Source: a virus. Taken from it: a DNA stretch of 40,496 nt. Every line of letters begins with the position of its first letter. Position 1 is the first letter of the stretch. The notes below the pieces were generated by a model that worked only from the letters and a program-made list of their open reading frames with translations, did no database searches and was not told where the DNA came from. The stretch lies in IMG/VR virus record IMGVR_UViG_3300017783_000064, positions 1 through 40,496 of that record. The stretch is one strand, 5' to 3'. The translations under genes and the position numbers were made by a program. This document shows positions 1 to 4,725 of this stretch, in pieces.

Positions 1-2
1 TC

Positions 3-269
3 AAGCAACTTCAAGACCGTGTTAATAGTATGATCAAAGAACAGGGAGAAGATGCAGAATGTGCCGCATGGATTTATACCAAGAATGATTGTCATTTGAA
101 GGATGAAAATGGTGAGATTGATTATGACAACAACGTAGAAGATCCTGCATTGATTGCACGTATCTTTGACGATGTAGGAAACAATGATTACATCTATCAG
201 GTGATTCAAGAGAGTGTAGATGAGATTACAGAAGAGAATCTTATGTCACTTCAGCAAGAGTTAGTCTAA
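3..269 (+). CDS. Conserved small phage protein, 5' end outside window
   Basis: The reading frame is open from the window edge (first full codon at 3), so the visible 89 residues are the C-terminal part of a longer protein. An internal ATG at 30 is probably not the true start, because the codons before it read as a plausible helix. The protein is acidic, with a WIYTKNDCHLKDENGE stretch and a C-terminal helix of the type DEITEENLMSLQQ. It resembles small cyanophage proteins of unknown function that I recall with the pattern EQGEDA...WIYTK. No catalytic motif is visible. Its stop codon overlaps the ATG of the next gene (TAATG), which suggests translational coupling in a polycistronic message. 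Confidence 0.75.
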   Translation, partial: KQLQDRVNSMIKEQGEDAECAAWIYTKNDCHLKDENGEIDYDNNVEDPALIARIFDDVGNNDYIYQVIQESVDEITEENLMSLQQELV

Positions 270-445
270 TGAATGATTTCCCTATCTACAAAAAACAACT
301 CCCACAAGTATGGTCGGAGGATGATAAGTTTATCATCGAATCAGATTCGTTTCGATATGTGATTAAGGATGATTTAAAACTCTTGTTTAAACTATGCAGA
401 AAGTTTAAGACTGATGCAATCGCCCAAACTTACGTCACTATCTAA
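269..445 (+). CDS. Small hypothetical protein, 58 aa
   Basis: The ATG shares its A with the TAA stop of the upstream gene, a stop/start arrangement typical of coupled phage genes. The product begins MNDFPIYKKQLPQVW and has mixed charge with no signal peptide or membrane segment. A central SFRYVIKDDLKLLFKLCRKF segment is likely helical. I do not recognise a family. The case for a real gene is the coupling, the tight fit between its neighbours and the ordinary amino-acid composition. It could be an early protein acting on the host, as many small cyanophage genes are supposed to be, but nothing in the sequence shows this. Confidence 0.65.
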   Translation: MNDFPIYKKQLPQVWSEDDKFIIESDSFRYVIKDDLKLLFKLCRKFKTDAIAQTYVTI

Positions 446-449
446 CATC

Positions 450-617
450 ATGCTCAAAGGTCAAGTTCTCAAAGTCGTCGGTGAAACTTCAAACAAAATT
501 GATGCTAATCTAACACGATTGGAAAAGTTTGAAGTATTCTGTCAAGTATGTGATGGATTACTGAAAGATGGTAGGATTAGTTCTGCAAAGCATTATTCAT
601 GGACCAATGTATTCTAA
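450..617 (+). CDS. Small conserved cyanophage-type protein, 55 aa
   Basis: I chose the ATG at 450, 4 nt after the previous stop. An in-frame ATG at 414 would add 12 residues and overlap the previous gene by 32 nt. The product begins MLKGQVLKVVGETSNK and ends with GRISSAKHYSWTNVF, a C-terminal pattern (ISxAKHxxWTNVF) I recall from other cyanophage small proteins. Two cysteines in FCQVCDGLL are spaced C-x2-C, but there is no second pair to complete a zinc site. No membrane segment is present. The function is unknown. Confidence 0.7.
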   Translation: MLKGQVLKVVGETSNKIDANLTRLEKFEVFCQVCDGLLKDGRISSAKHYSWTNVF

Positions 618-640
618 CTCTCAATCTCACATTGAGTAGG

Positions 641-682
641 TTTAGTAACTGAAGCTTCTAAAGTGTAGCAGTTGTATGAATA
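641..682 (+). promoter_or_regulatory. Leader repeat, copy 1
   Basis: First of three copies of a leader element with the core TAACTGAAGCTTCTAAAGTG (the other copies are near 1464 and 2794). In this copy the core is followed by GTTGTA-TGAA-TACAAC, a 6-bp stem whose loop and 5' arm include the start codon at 676. The hairpin seen in copies 2 and 3 is absent here. A role as promoter or translation-control leader is inference. Confidence 0.55.
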
Positions 683-891
683 CAACTACAACCTCCAATC
701 AAATGCTCCTTAACAACTCTGCTTTCGTTTCTGCTCTTCAAGGTTTACAATCCTTTGTATTAGAGACGGGTGCTGATATTGATATGGCATATGATTGGGT
801 TGCTGATCAAGCAGGAATCAAATCATTCTGTCATGATGGTGCTGCATTTAGTTGCTTCTATGATGTATTCATGGATGCTACAGATGCATGA
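676..891 (+). CDS. Small hypothetical protein, 71 aa
   Basis: The ATG lies about 30 nt after the start of the conserved leader core, inside a short hairpin. The product begins MNTTTTSNQMLLNNSAF and continues with amphipathic segments (LQGLQSFVLETGADIDMAYDW). It ends with an aromatic and cysteine-containing stretch, FCHDGAAFSCFYDVFMDAT. It is acidic and soluble-looking, with no signal peptide. I do not recognise the family. There is no Shine-Dalgarno sequence, so expression may depend on the leader structure. The 52-nt gap to the next gene is pyrimidine-rich and holds no clear motif. Confidence 0.65.
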   Translation: MNTTTTSNQMLLNNSAFVSALQGLQSFVLETGADIDMAYDWVADQAGIKSFCHDGAAFSCFYDVFMDATDA

Positions 892-943
892 TCTCTTTTA
901 TAACTCTCTTACACAACTTTCTAATCTTTCTTTATATAAACCT

Positions 944-1123
944 ATGACTATTTCAAACCCTTATGTTGAAACCCTCGTTGAGATGGGTTATGATAAACAA
1001 GACTGCGAAGTCGCATCAACAATGTTTCAAAAGAAAACATTTCCTTGTGTGATTCACGGTCGCACATTTGACACTGAAGAACAATACTATCAGGAACTTC
1101 ATGAATATATGAATGGTATGTAA
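944..1123 (+). CDS. Small hypothetical protein, 59 aa
   Basis: The ATG at 944 is chosen because upstream in-frame codons overlap the previous gene in another frame and give an unnatural Met/His-rich sequence. The product begins MTISNPYVETLVEMGYDKQ, a short helical unit resembling the start of a UBA-like helix pair (V-E-x-L-V-E-M-G-Y), followed by FPCVIHGRTFDTEEQYYQELHEYM. A UBA-type fold is only a weak impression, and such folds do occur in small phage proteins. No membrane segment is present. The neighbours are other very small genes in the same direction. Confidence 0.65.
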   Translation: MTISNPYVETLVEMGYDKQDCEVASTMFQKKTFPCVIHGRTFDTEEQYYQELHEYMNGM

Positions 1124-1148
1124 ATCAAGTCTTTTAATTCACACAATT

Positions 1149-1331
1149 ATGAACACAATCGAAATCAACAAATCAATCATGGAGTTGAACTTTAGAAAGG
1201 AAAAACTTCAGAACGAGATTGATACTATTCAATCACAAATTCAATTTCTTGTTAATCTTCGAGAAACACAAAGAATGGATGATGATGAACGATCAGGACA
1301 AGCACTATTTGATGAAATGTTCGGAGGTTAA
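1149..1331 (+). CDS. Small coiled-coil protein, 60 aa
   Basis: I chose the ATG at 1149. A longer frame exists upstream but gives an unlikely leader that overlaps the previous stop. Residues 1-45 are one long predicted helix with heptad-like spacing (IMELNFRKEKLQNEIDTIQSQIQFL, shown in parts), followed by an acidic DDDERSGQALFDEMFGG tail. Such short coiled coils often dimerise, and the partner and function here are unknown. The gene ends 4 nt before the ATG of the next one, so the two are likely co-translated. Confidence 0.7.
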   Translation: MNTIEINKSIMELNFRKEKLQNEIDTIQSQIQFLVNLRETQRMDDDERSGQALFDEMFGG

Positions 1332-1335
1332 TTAA

Positions 1336-1470
1336 ATGAGACTTATTCTTTTATCAGTGTTTATTCTTCTTGGTGCTAATCTAATGATCGATATGTTAGA
1401 TAGTGATATGACAGAAATCATCAATGAACGTAAAGAAACGATTGAACGATTCCGAGAGTTTAATAACTGA
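1336..1470 (+). CDS. Single-pass small membrane protein, 44 aa
   Basis: The ATG is 4 nt after the preceding stop. Residues 2-18 (RLILLSVFILLGANLMI) form one hydrophobic segment, either an uncleaved membrane anchor or a signal-like sequence. A charged helix of about 25 residues follows (ITDMTE-type, ending ERFREFNN). The last codons overlap the second copy of the leader repeat, so the stop codon TGA is part of the repeat core TAACTGAAG. The family is unrecognised. Its size and layout are those of small phage membrane proteins that act on host envelope or thylakoid functions, but that role is not shown. Confidence 0.6.
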   Translation: MRLILLSVFILLGANLMIDMLDSDMTEIINERKETIERFREFNN

Positions 1471-1505
1471 AGCTTCTAAAGTGTCCTAGTAGTGTAAGGA
1501 CAACC
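1464..1505 (+). promoter_or_regulatory. Leader repeat, copy 2, with GTCCT/AGGAC hairpin
   Basis: Second copy of the leader element: the core TAACTGAAGCTTCTAAAGTG is followed by GTCCT-AGTAGTGTA-AGGAC, a 5-bp stem with a 9-nt loop. After it comes a CAAC tetranucleotide run (caaccaaccaaccaac), then the start codon at 1530. There is no Shine-Dalgarno sequence. The hairpin matches copy 3 in position and loop. Confidence 0.6.
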
Positions 1506-1529
1506 AACCAACCAACTCAAACTCAAATC

Positions 1530-1877
1530 ATGCGTAAAATCGAATCTCAAATGTGTCAAGCAATCCAGTCAAATCAGAACTGGAGTAATGCAAACACTTG
1601 TGTAACTATCGATCCTGAAACTAACACTTCTTCTGTTTATCTTCATGGAAATAAGATTGCAGAAATCGATGATGATACAATGACAATCTTTGATGGTGGT
1701 TATCAATCCAATACAACAAAGAGTAGACTCAATGCATTATGTGATGAGTTCTGCATTGCTGGAGAAGGAATCTTTCAAAAGAATTACAAGTGGTTTGTAA
1801 GAAAGTTTGTTGGAATGGCAGGACAAAGCAAAGTCTATAATGTTGATGATTTCTCCAATGGTTATATCTTCTCATGA
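1530..1877 (+). CDS. Conserved cyanophage hypothetical protein, 115 aa
   Basis: The product has a pattern I recall from many cyanophages and from some cyanobacterial genomes: an N-terminal helix (MRKIESQMCQAIQSNQNW), then VYLHGNKIAEIDDDTMTIFDGGYQSNTTKSRLNAL, then an EGIFQKNYKWFV segment. The middle looks like a short beta sheet (thread through VYLHGN and MTIFDGG) followed by a helix with the invariant-looking TTKSRLNAL. No enzyme motif is visible and the role is unknown. It has its own leader repeat and therefore probably its own expression control. Its stop TGA overlaps the ATG of a possible 26-aa peptide. Confidence 0.8.
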   Translation: MRKIESQMCQAIQSNQNWSNANTCVTIDPETNTSSVYLHGNKIAEIDDDTMTIFDGGYQSNTTKSRLNALCDEFCIAGEGIFQKNYKWFVRKFVGMAGQSKVYNVDDFSNGYIFS

Positions 1878-1954
1878 TGGTTAAAACTAAGAAAGAGTGG
1901 GCATCAATTTATGCTCAATTCTATTCAATCGTTTTGATCTTAATTATACTCTAG
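1874..1954 (+). CDS. Possible 26-aa membrane micropeptide
   Basis: ATGATG at 1874-1879 overlaps the preceding TGA stop; the second ATG (1877) would give 25 residues. The peptide starts MMVKTKKEWASIYAQF and ends in a hydrophobic stretch, SIVLILIIL, just before TAG. A positively charged start plus a short hydrophobic helix looks like a genuine micro-membrane protein. At this length an accidental frame cannot be excluded. Confidence 0.4.
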   Translation: MMVKTKKEWASIYAQFYSIVLILIIL

Positions 1955-2048
1955 ATCTTATAGTCCTGGTGATGACTTTAAACCCACCGAAGGGATAAGA
2001 TTACCTTCAGTAATCGTAACCAATCACAAACTCTATCTAACACTTTTC

Positions 2049-2141
2049 ATGTCTAAGTCTGATCTCTTCTCTGCACTCGAAACCGCACAGAATGGTAATG
2101 ATATTCTTCTCATCCTTGAAGCAATTGAGGCACTCTATTGA
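2049..2141 (+). CDS. Very small protein, 30 aa
   Basis: The product starts MSKSDLFSALETAQNGND and ends ILLILEAIEALY. The pattern of a short helix, NGND/NGNE turn and a second hydrophobic helix recalls very small cyanophage proteins of the type KSELF...GNEILxxLDAI. The helices are amphipathic rather than membrane-spanning. It is the last gene before a strong terminator at 2171-2196, which supports it being the end of a transcription unit. The function is unknown. Confidence 0.5.
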   Translation: MSKSDLFSALETAQNGNDILLILEAIEALY

Positions 2142-2170
2142 TCACTTAGTCCATATAACTGAATAACATA

Positions 2171-2196
2171 AAGAGAGGGTAATTCCTCTCTTTTTT
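2171..2196 (+). terminator. Rho-independent terminator
   Basis: A perfect 8-bp stem (AAGAGAGG pairing with CCTCTCTT), a 6-nt loop (GTAATT), then four more T residues after the stem (six T in a row in all). It sits 30 nt after the last small gene of the left run and just before the origin-like region, so it would insulate that region from upstream transcription. Confidence 0.85.
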
Positions 2197-2243
2197 GTAT
2201 CAATTAATACACTTATTCATTAAAAAACGTTTTTAAATGGTAT

Positions 2244-2251
2244 TATAAATA
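2244..2251 (+). promoter_or_regulatory. TATAAATA late-promoter-like element
   Basis: Exact match to the T4 late promoter core TATAAATA. It is not followed by a credible gene; the frame starting at 2251 (39 codons) runs through the DnaA boxes. If active, it would transcribe across the DnaA boxes and direct repeats. Confidence 0.35.
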
Positions 2252-2284
2252 TGGTTTGCTATTTTATACTGTTTTACACATCTC

Positions 2285-2335
2285 TGTGGAAAAGGTATAG
2301 TTTATCTGTGGATAAGTGTATATTTCTGTGGAAAA
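2285..2335 (-). promoter_or_regulatory. Cluster of three DnaA boxes
   Basis: Read on the minus strand, the boxes are TTTTCCACA (2327-2335), TTATCCACA (2307-2315) and TTTTCCACA (2285-2293). TTATCCACA is the E. coli consensus, and TTTTCCACA is the preferred box reported for cyanobacterial DnaA. All three share orientation and have start-to-start spacings of 22 and 20 bp, about two helical turns, as expected for binding on one DNA face. A one-mismatch inverted box (TTTTACACA) lies at 2272-2280. Confidence 0.6.
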
Positions 2336-2359
2336 GTATGTGTTTAAACCCTGTACTTA

Positions 2360-2383
2360 TGATCATTTAAATGTCTCATAGTC
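2360..2383 (+). repeat. 24-bp direct repeat, copy A
   Basis: Begins TGATCATTTAAATG and ends TCATAGTC. It is identical to 2394-2417, with a 10-bp spacer between copies. Internal palindromes TGATCA and ATTTAAAT could be protein-binding half-sites. Confidence 0.9.
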
Positions 2384-2393
2384 CCTTCATTTG

Positions 2394-2417
2394 TGATCAT
2401 TTAAATGTCTCATAGTC
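2394..2417 (+). repeat. 24-bp direct repeat, copy B
   Basis: Perfect second copy of the repeat at 2360-2383, with a period of 34 bp. A truncated third occurrence (TGATCTAA) starts near 2421. Confidence 0.9.
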
Positions 2418-2538
2418 TTGTGATCTAAGCGAGCACTTTATCACACGAACGCACAAATGTCAAGAAGGCGCTGATAAGTTTTTTTAGGGATTGACAACAC
2501 AAAAATATTAATATTCCTCATAAATAGCATCTGAATGA

Positions 2539-2567
2539 TTGACAGTCTCTCACTGTTATTCTATACT
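2539..2567 (+). promoter_or_regulatory. Consensus sigma-70 promoter
   Basis: TTGACA (2539-2544), a 17-nt spacer and TATACT (2562-2567) form a near-ideal housekeeping promoter. Transcription would start near 2574 and read the 57-aa gene at 2597 and probably those after it. Use of the host polymerase without phage factors suggests early expression. Confidence 0.8.
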
Positions 2568-2596
2568 AGGTAAGTATCAGTCAGGGAGTCTCACAA

Positions 2597-2770
2597 ATGC
2601 CGACAGTTTATCAGCAAGCACAAAAACAAAAGTATCGTATTACTCTAGAGATTGACGCACTATCAGACTTTAATCCTCATCAGATTAACTGGGATGAATT
2701 GTTTGATTTACAAGGCAATGAGAAGTGTGAGGCATACATCGAAGACATTTCAAATCCCATGCGTTGGTGA
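2597..2770 (+). CDS. Small hypothetical protein, 57 aa
   Basis: First gene after the sigma-70 promoter, with a GGGAG ribosome-binding sequence about 9 nt before the ATG. It starts MPTVYQQAQKQKYRITLEI, so a Gln/Lys-rich head is followed by a beta strand. The rest is acidic and aromatic (INWDELFDLQGNEKCEAYIED) and resembles a short binding module. A product of this kind is familiar from cyanophage early regions, but I know of no assigned function. There is no membrane segment. The distance to the next leader repeat is only 20 nt. Confidence 0.7.
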   Translation: MPTVYQQAQKQKYRITLEIDALSDFNPHQINWDELFDLQGNEKCEAYIEDISNPMRW

Positions 2771-2790
2771 TAGATTGTCAGGGTTGGTGA

Positions 2791-2833
2791 TAGTAACTGA
2801 AGCTTGTAAAGTGTCCTAGTATTGTAAGGACAC
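2791..2833 (+). promoter_or_regulatory. Leader repeat, copy 3, with 7-bp hairpin
   Basis: The core TAACTGAAGCTTGTAAAGTG runs into GTGTCCT-AGTATTGTA-AGGACAC, a perfect 7-bp stem with a 9-nt loop. The stem is longer than in copy 2 and the loop differs at one base. A CAACC-rich spacer leads to the start codon at 2845. Confidence 0.6.
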
Positions 2834-2844
2834 AACCAACCCAC

Positions 2845-3093
2845 ATGACTGCAACTTTCCAAACCACAATCGAAGACACTACGTATAATGGTTGGACAAA
2901 TTATGAGACCTGGAATGTAGCACTGTGGATCGGTAATGATGAGGGTCTTTATAACTTAGCACGTCGTTCTTATTCTTATCAAGATTTCGTTCGTCGTAAC
3001 TTTGAGGACGGTGCTACAACTTTAGATGGAGTAAAGTGGGATGATGTTAATCTCAACCTAGTTGAACTTGACGAAATGATGGAAGAACTCTGA
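2845..3093 (+). CDS. Conserved small protein with NYETWNVALWI motif, 82 aa
   Basis: Residues 15-40 contain YNGWTNYETWNVALWIGNDE, a motif I recognise from a widespread family of small phage and bacterial proteins (DUF7249 as I recall it) in which W-x-N-Y-E-T-W-N-V-A-L-W-I and LYNLA are constant. The C-terminal half has a helix followed by an acidic end (VNLNLVELDEMMEEL). The family has no established function. The gene is about the full family length and has its own leader repeat and hairpin upstream, so it may be separately controlled. Confidence 0.85.
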   Translation: MTATFQTTIEDTTYNGWTNYETWNVALWIGNDEGLYNLARRSYSYQDFVRRNFEDGATTLDGVKWDDVNLNLVELDEMMEEL

Positions 3094-3141
3094 TAGTCTC
3101 TTTTTCATCTTAAGTAACACTAAACCCTTTCTAAAACCTCA

Positions 3142-3303
3142 ATGACTAATCACATCGTAGAACATGCACATGCTCTCATTCAAGCACACTTAGAGGCAGG
3201 TAATGAGGCAGCAGCAGAGGCAATCTTTGCAGAATTCTCTGAGTGGATTTATATCAGTAACCCAGAAGTTATGAATGTTCCGTTTGGTAATATGACAGTC
3301 TAA
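3142..3303 (+). CDS. Small helical hypothetical protein, 53 aa
   Basis: The frame starts MTNHIVEHAHALIQAHLEAG and continues EAAAEAIFAEFSEWIYISNPE before TAA. The Ala/Glu/His-rich sequence suggests two helices and no membrane insertion. It lacks a clear Shine-Dalgarno sequence. The upstream sequence (AGTAACAC...TTTCTAAA) looks like a degraded copy of the leader repeat, which would fit common regulation. The family is unrecognised. It ends 22 nt before the next strong promoter and therefore probably closes its transcription unit. Confidence 0.65.
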   Translation: MTNHIVEHAHALIQAHLEAGNEAAAEAIFAEFSEWIYISNPEVMNVPFGNMTV

Positions 3304-3325
3304 GTAATAATCAGTGGTACGGGGG

Positions 3326-3354
3326 TTGACATCAGTTAGTCCCCGTGCTATTAT
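3326..3354 (+). promoter_or_regulatory. Consensus sigma-70 promoter inside an inverted repeat
   Basis: TTGACA (3326-3331), 17 nt and TATTAT (3349-3354). The -35 box and spacer are flanked by ACGGGG (3319-3324) and CCCCGT (3341-3346), an inverted repeat that could be an operator, or a hairpin ending the upstream message. Transcription would start near 3361, leaving a leader of about 185 nt. Confidence 0.75.
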
Positions 3355-3360
3355 ACAGTG

Positions 3361-3546
3361 AAAAGACAGTTAATGCGGCGGGTTGTTGATGCGTTGATGG
3401 CGGCGATGCGTATATAAAAACGCCTAACTACCCTAACCTACAGAGGTGACAAAACGCGAGAGAGATATTTAAATATAAAAAAATTTCCGGAGTAAAAAAT
3501 CGCCTTCTGTAGGATTGATAGATAAAAAAAATCCGAGGTAAAAATA
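3361..3546 (+). other. Long structured-looking leader without a gene
   Basis: This stretch has no credible frame. It begins GC-rich (GATGCGTTGATGGCGGCGATGCG), has a GCGT/ACGC stem and a 12-bp palindrome ATATTTAAATAT (3465-3476), and is closed by CCTACAGA (3437-3444) pairing with TCTGTAGG (3506-3513). A regulatory RNA leader is possible; no known riboswitch class was recognised. Confidence 0.4.
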
Positions 3547-3735
3547 GTGCAATCAAAGATTTATCACATATATGCAAAGAAAGATTGTTTATATAATAGT
3601 TTAACAGAGGAACAATTTAAGAATACATGGGAAACCCTCAAAGGTATGGTTGGTCTAATGAAGACTGATTATGCTTTTGAGGATTTGTCATATGAGGAAT
3701 TAACCGTACATAAAAAAGAGGAAGCAAGTTATTGA
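3547..3735 (+). CDS. Conserved cyanophage small protein, 62 aa
   Basis: GTG start with GAGG about 8 nt upstream. The product begins MQSKIYHIYAKKDCLYNSL and continues EEQFKNTWETLKGMVGLM, ending with YAFEDLSYEELTVHKKEEASY. The pattern YHIYxKxxCLYxSLxEEEF...W...L...DLSYExL is one I recall from many marine cyanophages, always as a protein of unknown function and about this length. The gene is preceded by a long structured leader and a consensus host-type promoter, so it is probably expressed early. The next promoter overlaps its stop codon. Confidence 0.85.
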   Translation: MQSKIYHIYAKKDCLYNSLTEEQFKNTWETLKGMVGLMKTDYAFEDLSYEELTVHKKEEASY

Positions 3736-3760
3736 CATTGCATAGATATACTGTTAAAAT
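3732..3760 (+). promoter_or_regulatory. Sigma-70 promoter overlapping upstream stop codon
   Basis: TTGACA (3732-3737), exactly 17 nt, then TAAAAT (3755-3760). The -35 box contains the TGA stop of the previous gene. The expected start is near 3767, giving a leader of about 17 nt for the glycosyltransferase gene. Confidence 0.75.
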
Positions 3761-3783
3761 TGAAATGAAGTTAATTCAATCTT

Positions 3784-4554
3784 ATGGCTAAAGGATTTAC
3801 TGTAAAGGCAAAAGCGCCTGCAAAGAAAGCAGAAGAAGAGTGGGACATTGCTTCTATTAAGGAACGTATGAGAGGGAAGACAATTGTATTTTGTCTTCCT
3901 GGTCGTGGGTGTTCATATGCATTTTTAAAGAGTTTTGTACAACTATGTTTTGACATGGTACAGAACGGTATGAGTATTCAGATCAGTCAAGATTATTCTT
4001 CAATGGTTAATTTTGCACGTTGTAAGTGTTTAGGTGCAAATGTATTGAGAGGACCTAAGCAAATTCCATGGGATGGTAAATTGCAGTATGATTATCAATT
4101 ATGGATTGATAATGACATTGTGTTTAACACAGAAAAATTCTGGCAATTGTGTGATCTTGCAATCTCTGAGGATGGCACAGAGCACGAAGTAGCAGCAGGG
4201 TGGTATTCTACAGAGGATGGTCACACAACCTCAGTAGCACACTGGTTAGAAGAAGATGACTTCCGTAAGAATGGTGGAGTGATGAATCATGAAACCATGG
4301 ATACTATTACAAAGCGTAAGAAGCCATTTACTGTTGACTATACAGGATTTGGATGGGTACTGATTAAGAAGGGAGTATTTGAGAATCTTGAGTATCCTTG
4401 GTTTGCTCCTAAGATGCAAGTCTTTGAGTCTGGTCAAGTACAAGATATGTGTGGAGAGGATGTATCATTCTGTCTAGATGCAAAGGAAGCAGGATTTGAG
4501 ATCTGGTGTGATCCTCGAATTCGTGTGGGTCACGAAAAAACTCGTGTTATTTAA
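3784..4554 (+). CDS. Glycosyltransferase, GT-A type
   Basis: The 256-aa product follows a short Lys/Ala-rich head (residues 1-20). Residues 30-95 show a Rossmann-like half (KTIVFCLPGRG, then NFARCKCLGANVL). Residues 107-113 read WIDNDIVF, placing an acidic DND metal/nucleotide-sugar motif at 109-111. Residues 224-228 (GEDVS) carry the second acidic pair, and the HEK near the C terminus is a usual metal ligand position in GT2-like enzymes. It would transfer a sugar from a nucleotide-sugar to a phage or host molecule; the acceptor is unknown. Cyanophage genomes often carry such a gene near structural genes. It has its own sigma-70 promoter, so early expression is likely. Confidence 0.8.
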   Translation: MAKGFTVKAKAPAKKAEEEWDIASIKERMRGKTIVFCLPGRGCSYAFLKSFVQLCFDMVQNGMSIQISQDYSSMVNFARCKCLGANVLRGPKQIPWDGKLQYDYQLWIDNDIVFNTEKFWQLCDLAISEDGTEHEVAAGWYSTEDGHTTSVAHWLEEDDFRKNGGVMNHETMDTITKRKKPFTVDYTGFGWVLIKKGVFENLEYPWFAPKMQVFESGQVQDMCGEDVSFCLDAKEAGFEIWCDPRIRVGHEKTRVI

Positions 4555-4569
4555 TAGGAGATTATTACA

Positions 4570-4704
4570 ATGGCAATGATGAAAGGTGGGAATTATGTTC
4601 CCAGTAGACCGAAAAAAACTCGTCAAGGGAGATCGGTTAATACTCTTATTTCCGCGACTTCTCGTAACGGAAAGAAAAAGAGATATAAGGGACAAGGTAA
4701 ATAG
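4570..4704 (+). CDS. Very basic small conserved protein, 44 aa
   Basis: AGGAG lies about 9 nt before the ATG, one of the better ribosome-binding sites in the window. The product starts MAMMKGGNYVPSRPKKTRQG and ends KKKRYKGQGK, with a Lys/Arg content of roughly one third. The pattern GNYVPxxPKKTRQGxSVNT...SRNxxKKRYxGQG is one I recall from many cyanophages. It is long enough only for an extended nucleic-acid-binding peptide; binding to DNA or RNA is inference from charge. It is tightly placed between the glycosyltransferase and the next conserved gene. Confidence 0.8.
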   Translation: MAMMKGGNYVPSRPKKTRQGRSVNTLISATSRNGKKKRYKGQGK

Positions 4705-4725
4705 GGCAGTTATTAATTTAAATGA

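Larger units (their letters stand above)
2205..2420 (+). other. Candidate replication origin or DnaA-binding locus
   Basis: This is part of a 455-bp gene-free stretch (2142-2596). In order it holds an AT-rich segment with the palindrome AAAAACGTTTTT (2223-2234), a TATAAATA element (2244-2251), three DnaA-type boxes on one strand (2285-2293, 2307-2315, 2327-2335) and two perfect 24-bp direct repeats (2360-2383, 2394-2417). An AT-rich unwinding candidate, an initiator-box array and iteron-like repeats together are the usual make-up of a DnaA-dependent origin. T4-like phages are not known to use DnaA, so the function here is inference. Confidence 0.5.

Noticed and set aside
1958-2005. GTGATGAC...GAAGG as a hammerhead ribozyme
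   Set aside because: The core needs CTGANGA and GAAA with three stems; here the first base is G, GAAA is missing and stem III cannot be formed.
2251-2370. 39-codon frame starting MVCYFILFYT across the DnaA boxes
   Set aside because: Its codons follow the repeated TGTGGAAAA boxes, it ends inside the direct repeat and has no ribosome-binding site. The DNA-level signals explain the sequence better.
2360-2417. Direct repeats as a CRISPR array
   Set aside because: Only two units with a 10-bp spacer, no cas genes and no spacer-length intervals.
2491-2520. TTGACA at 2491-2496 as another sigma-70 promoter
   Set aside because: No -10 hexamer of acceptable quality is found 16-18 nt downstream; the nearest TATTAA is only 9 nt away. 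The complete promoter at 2539-2567 explains expression of the next gene.
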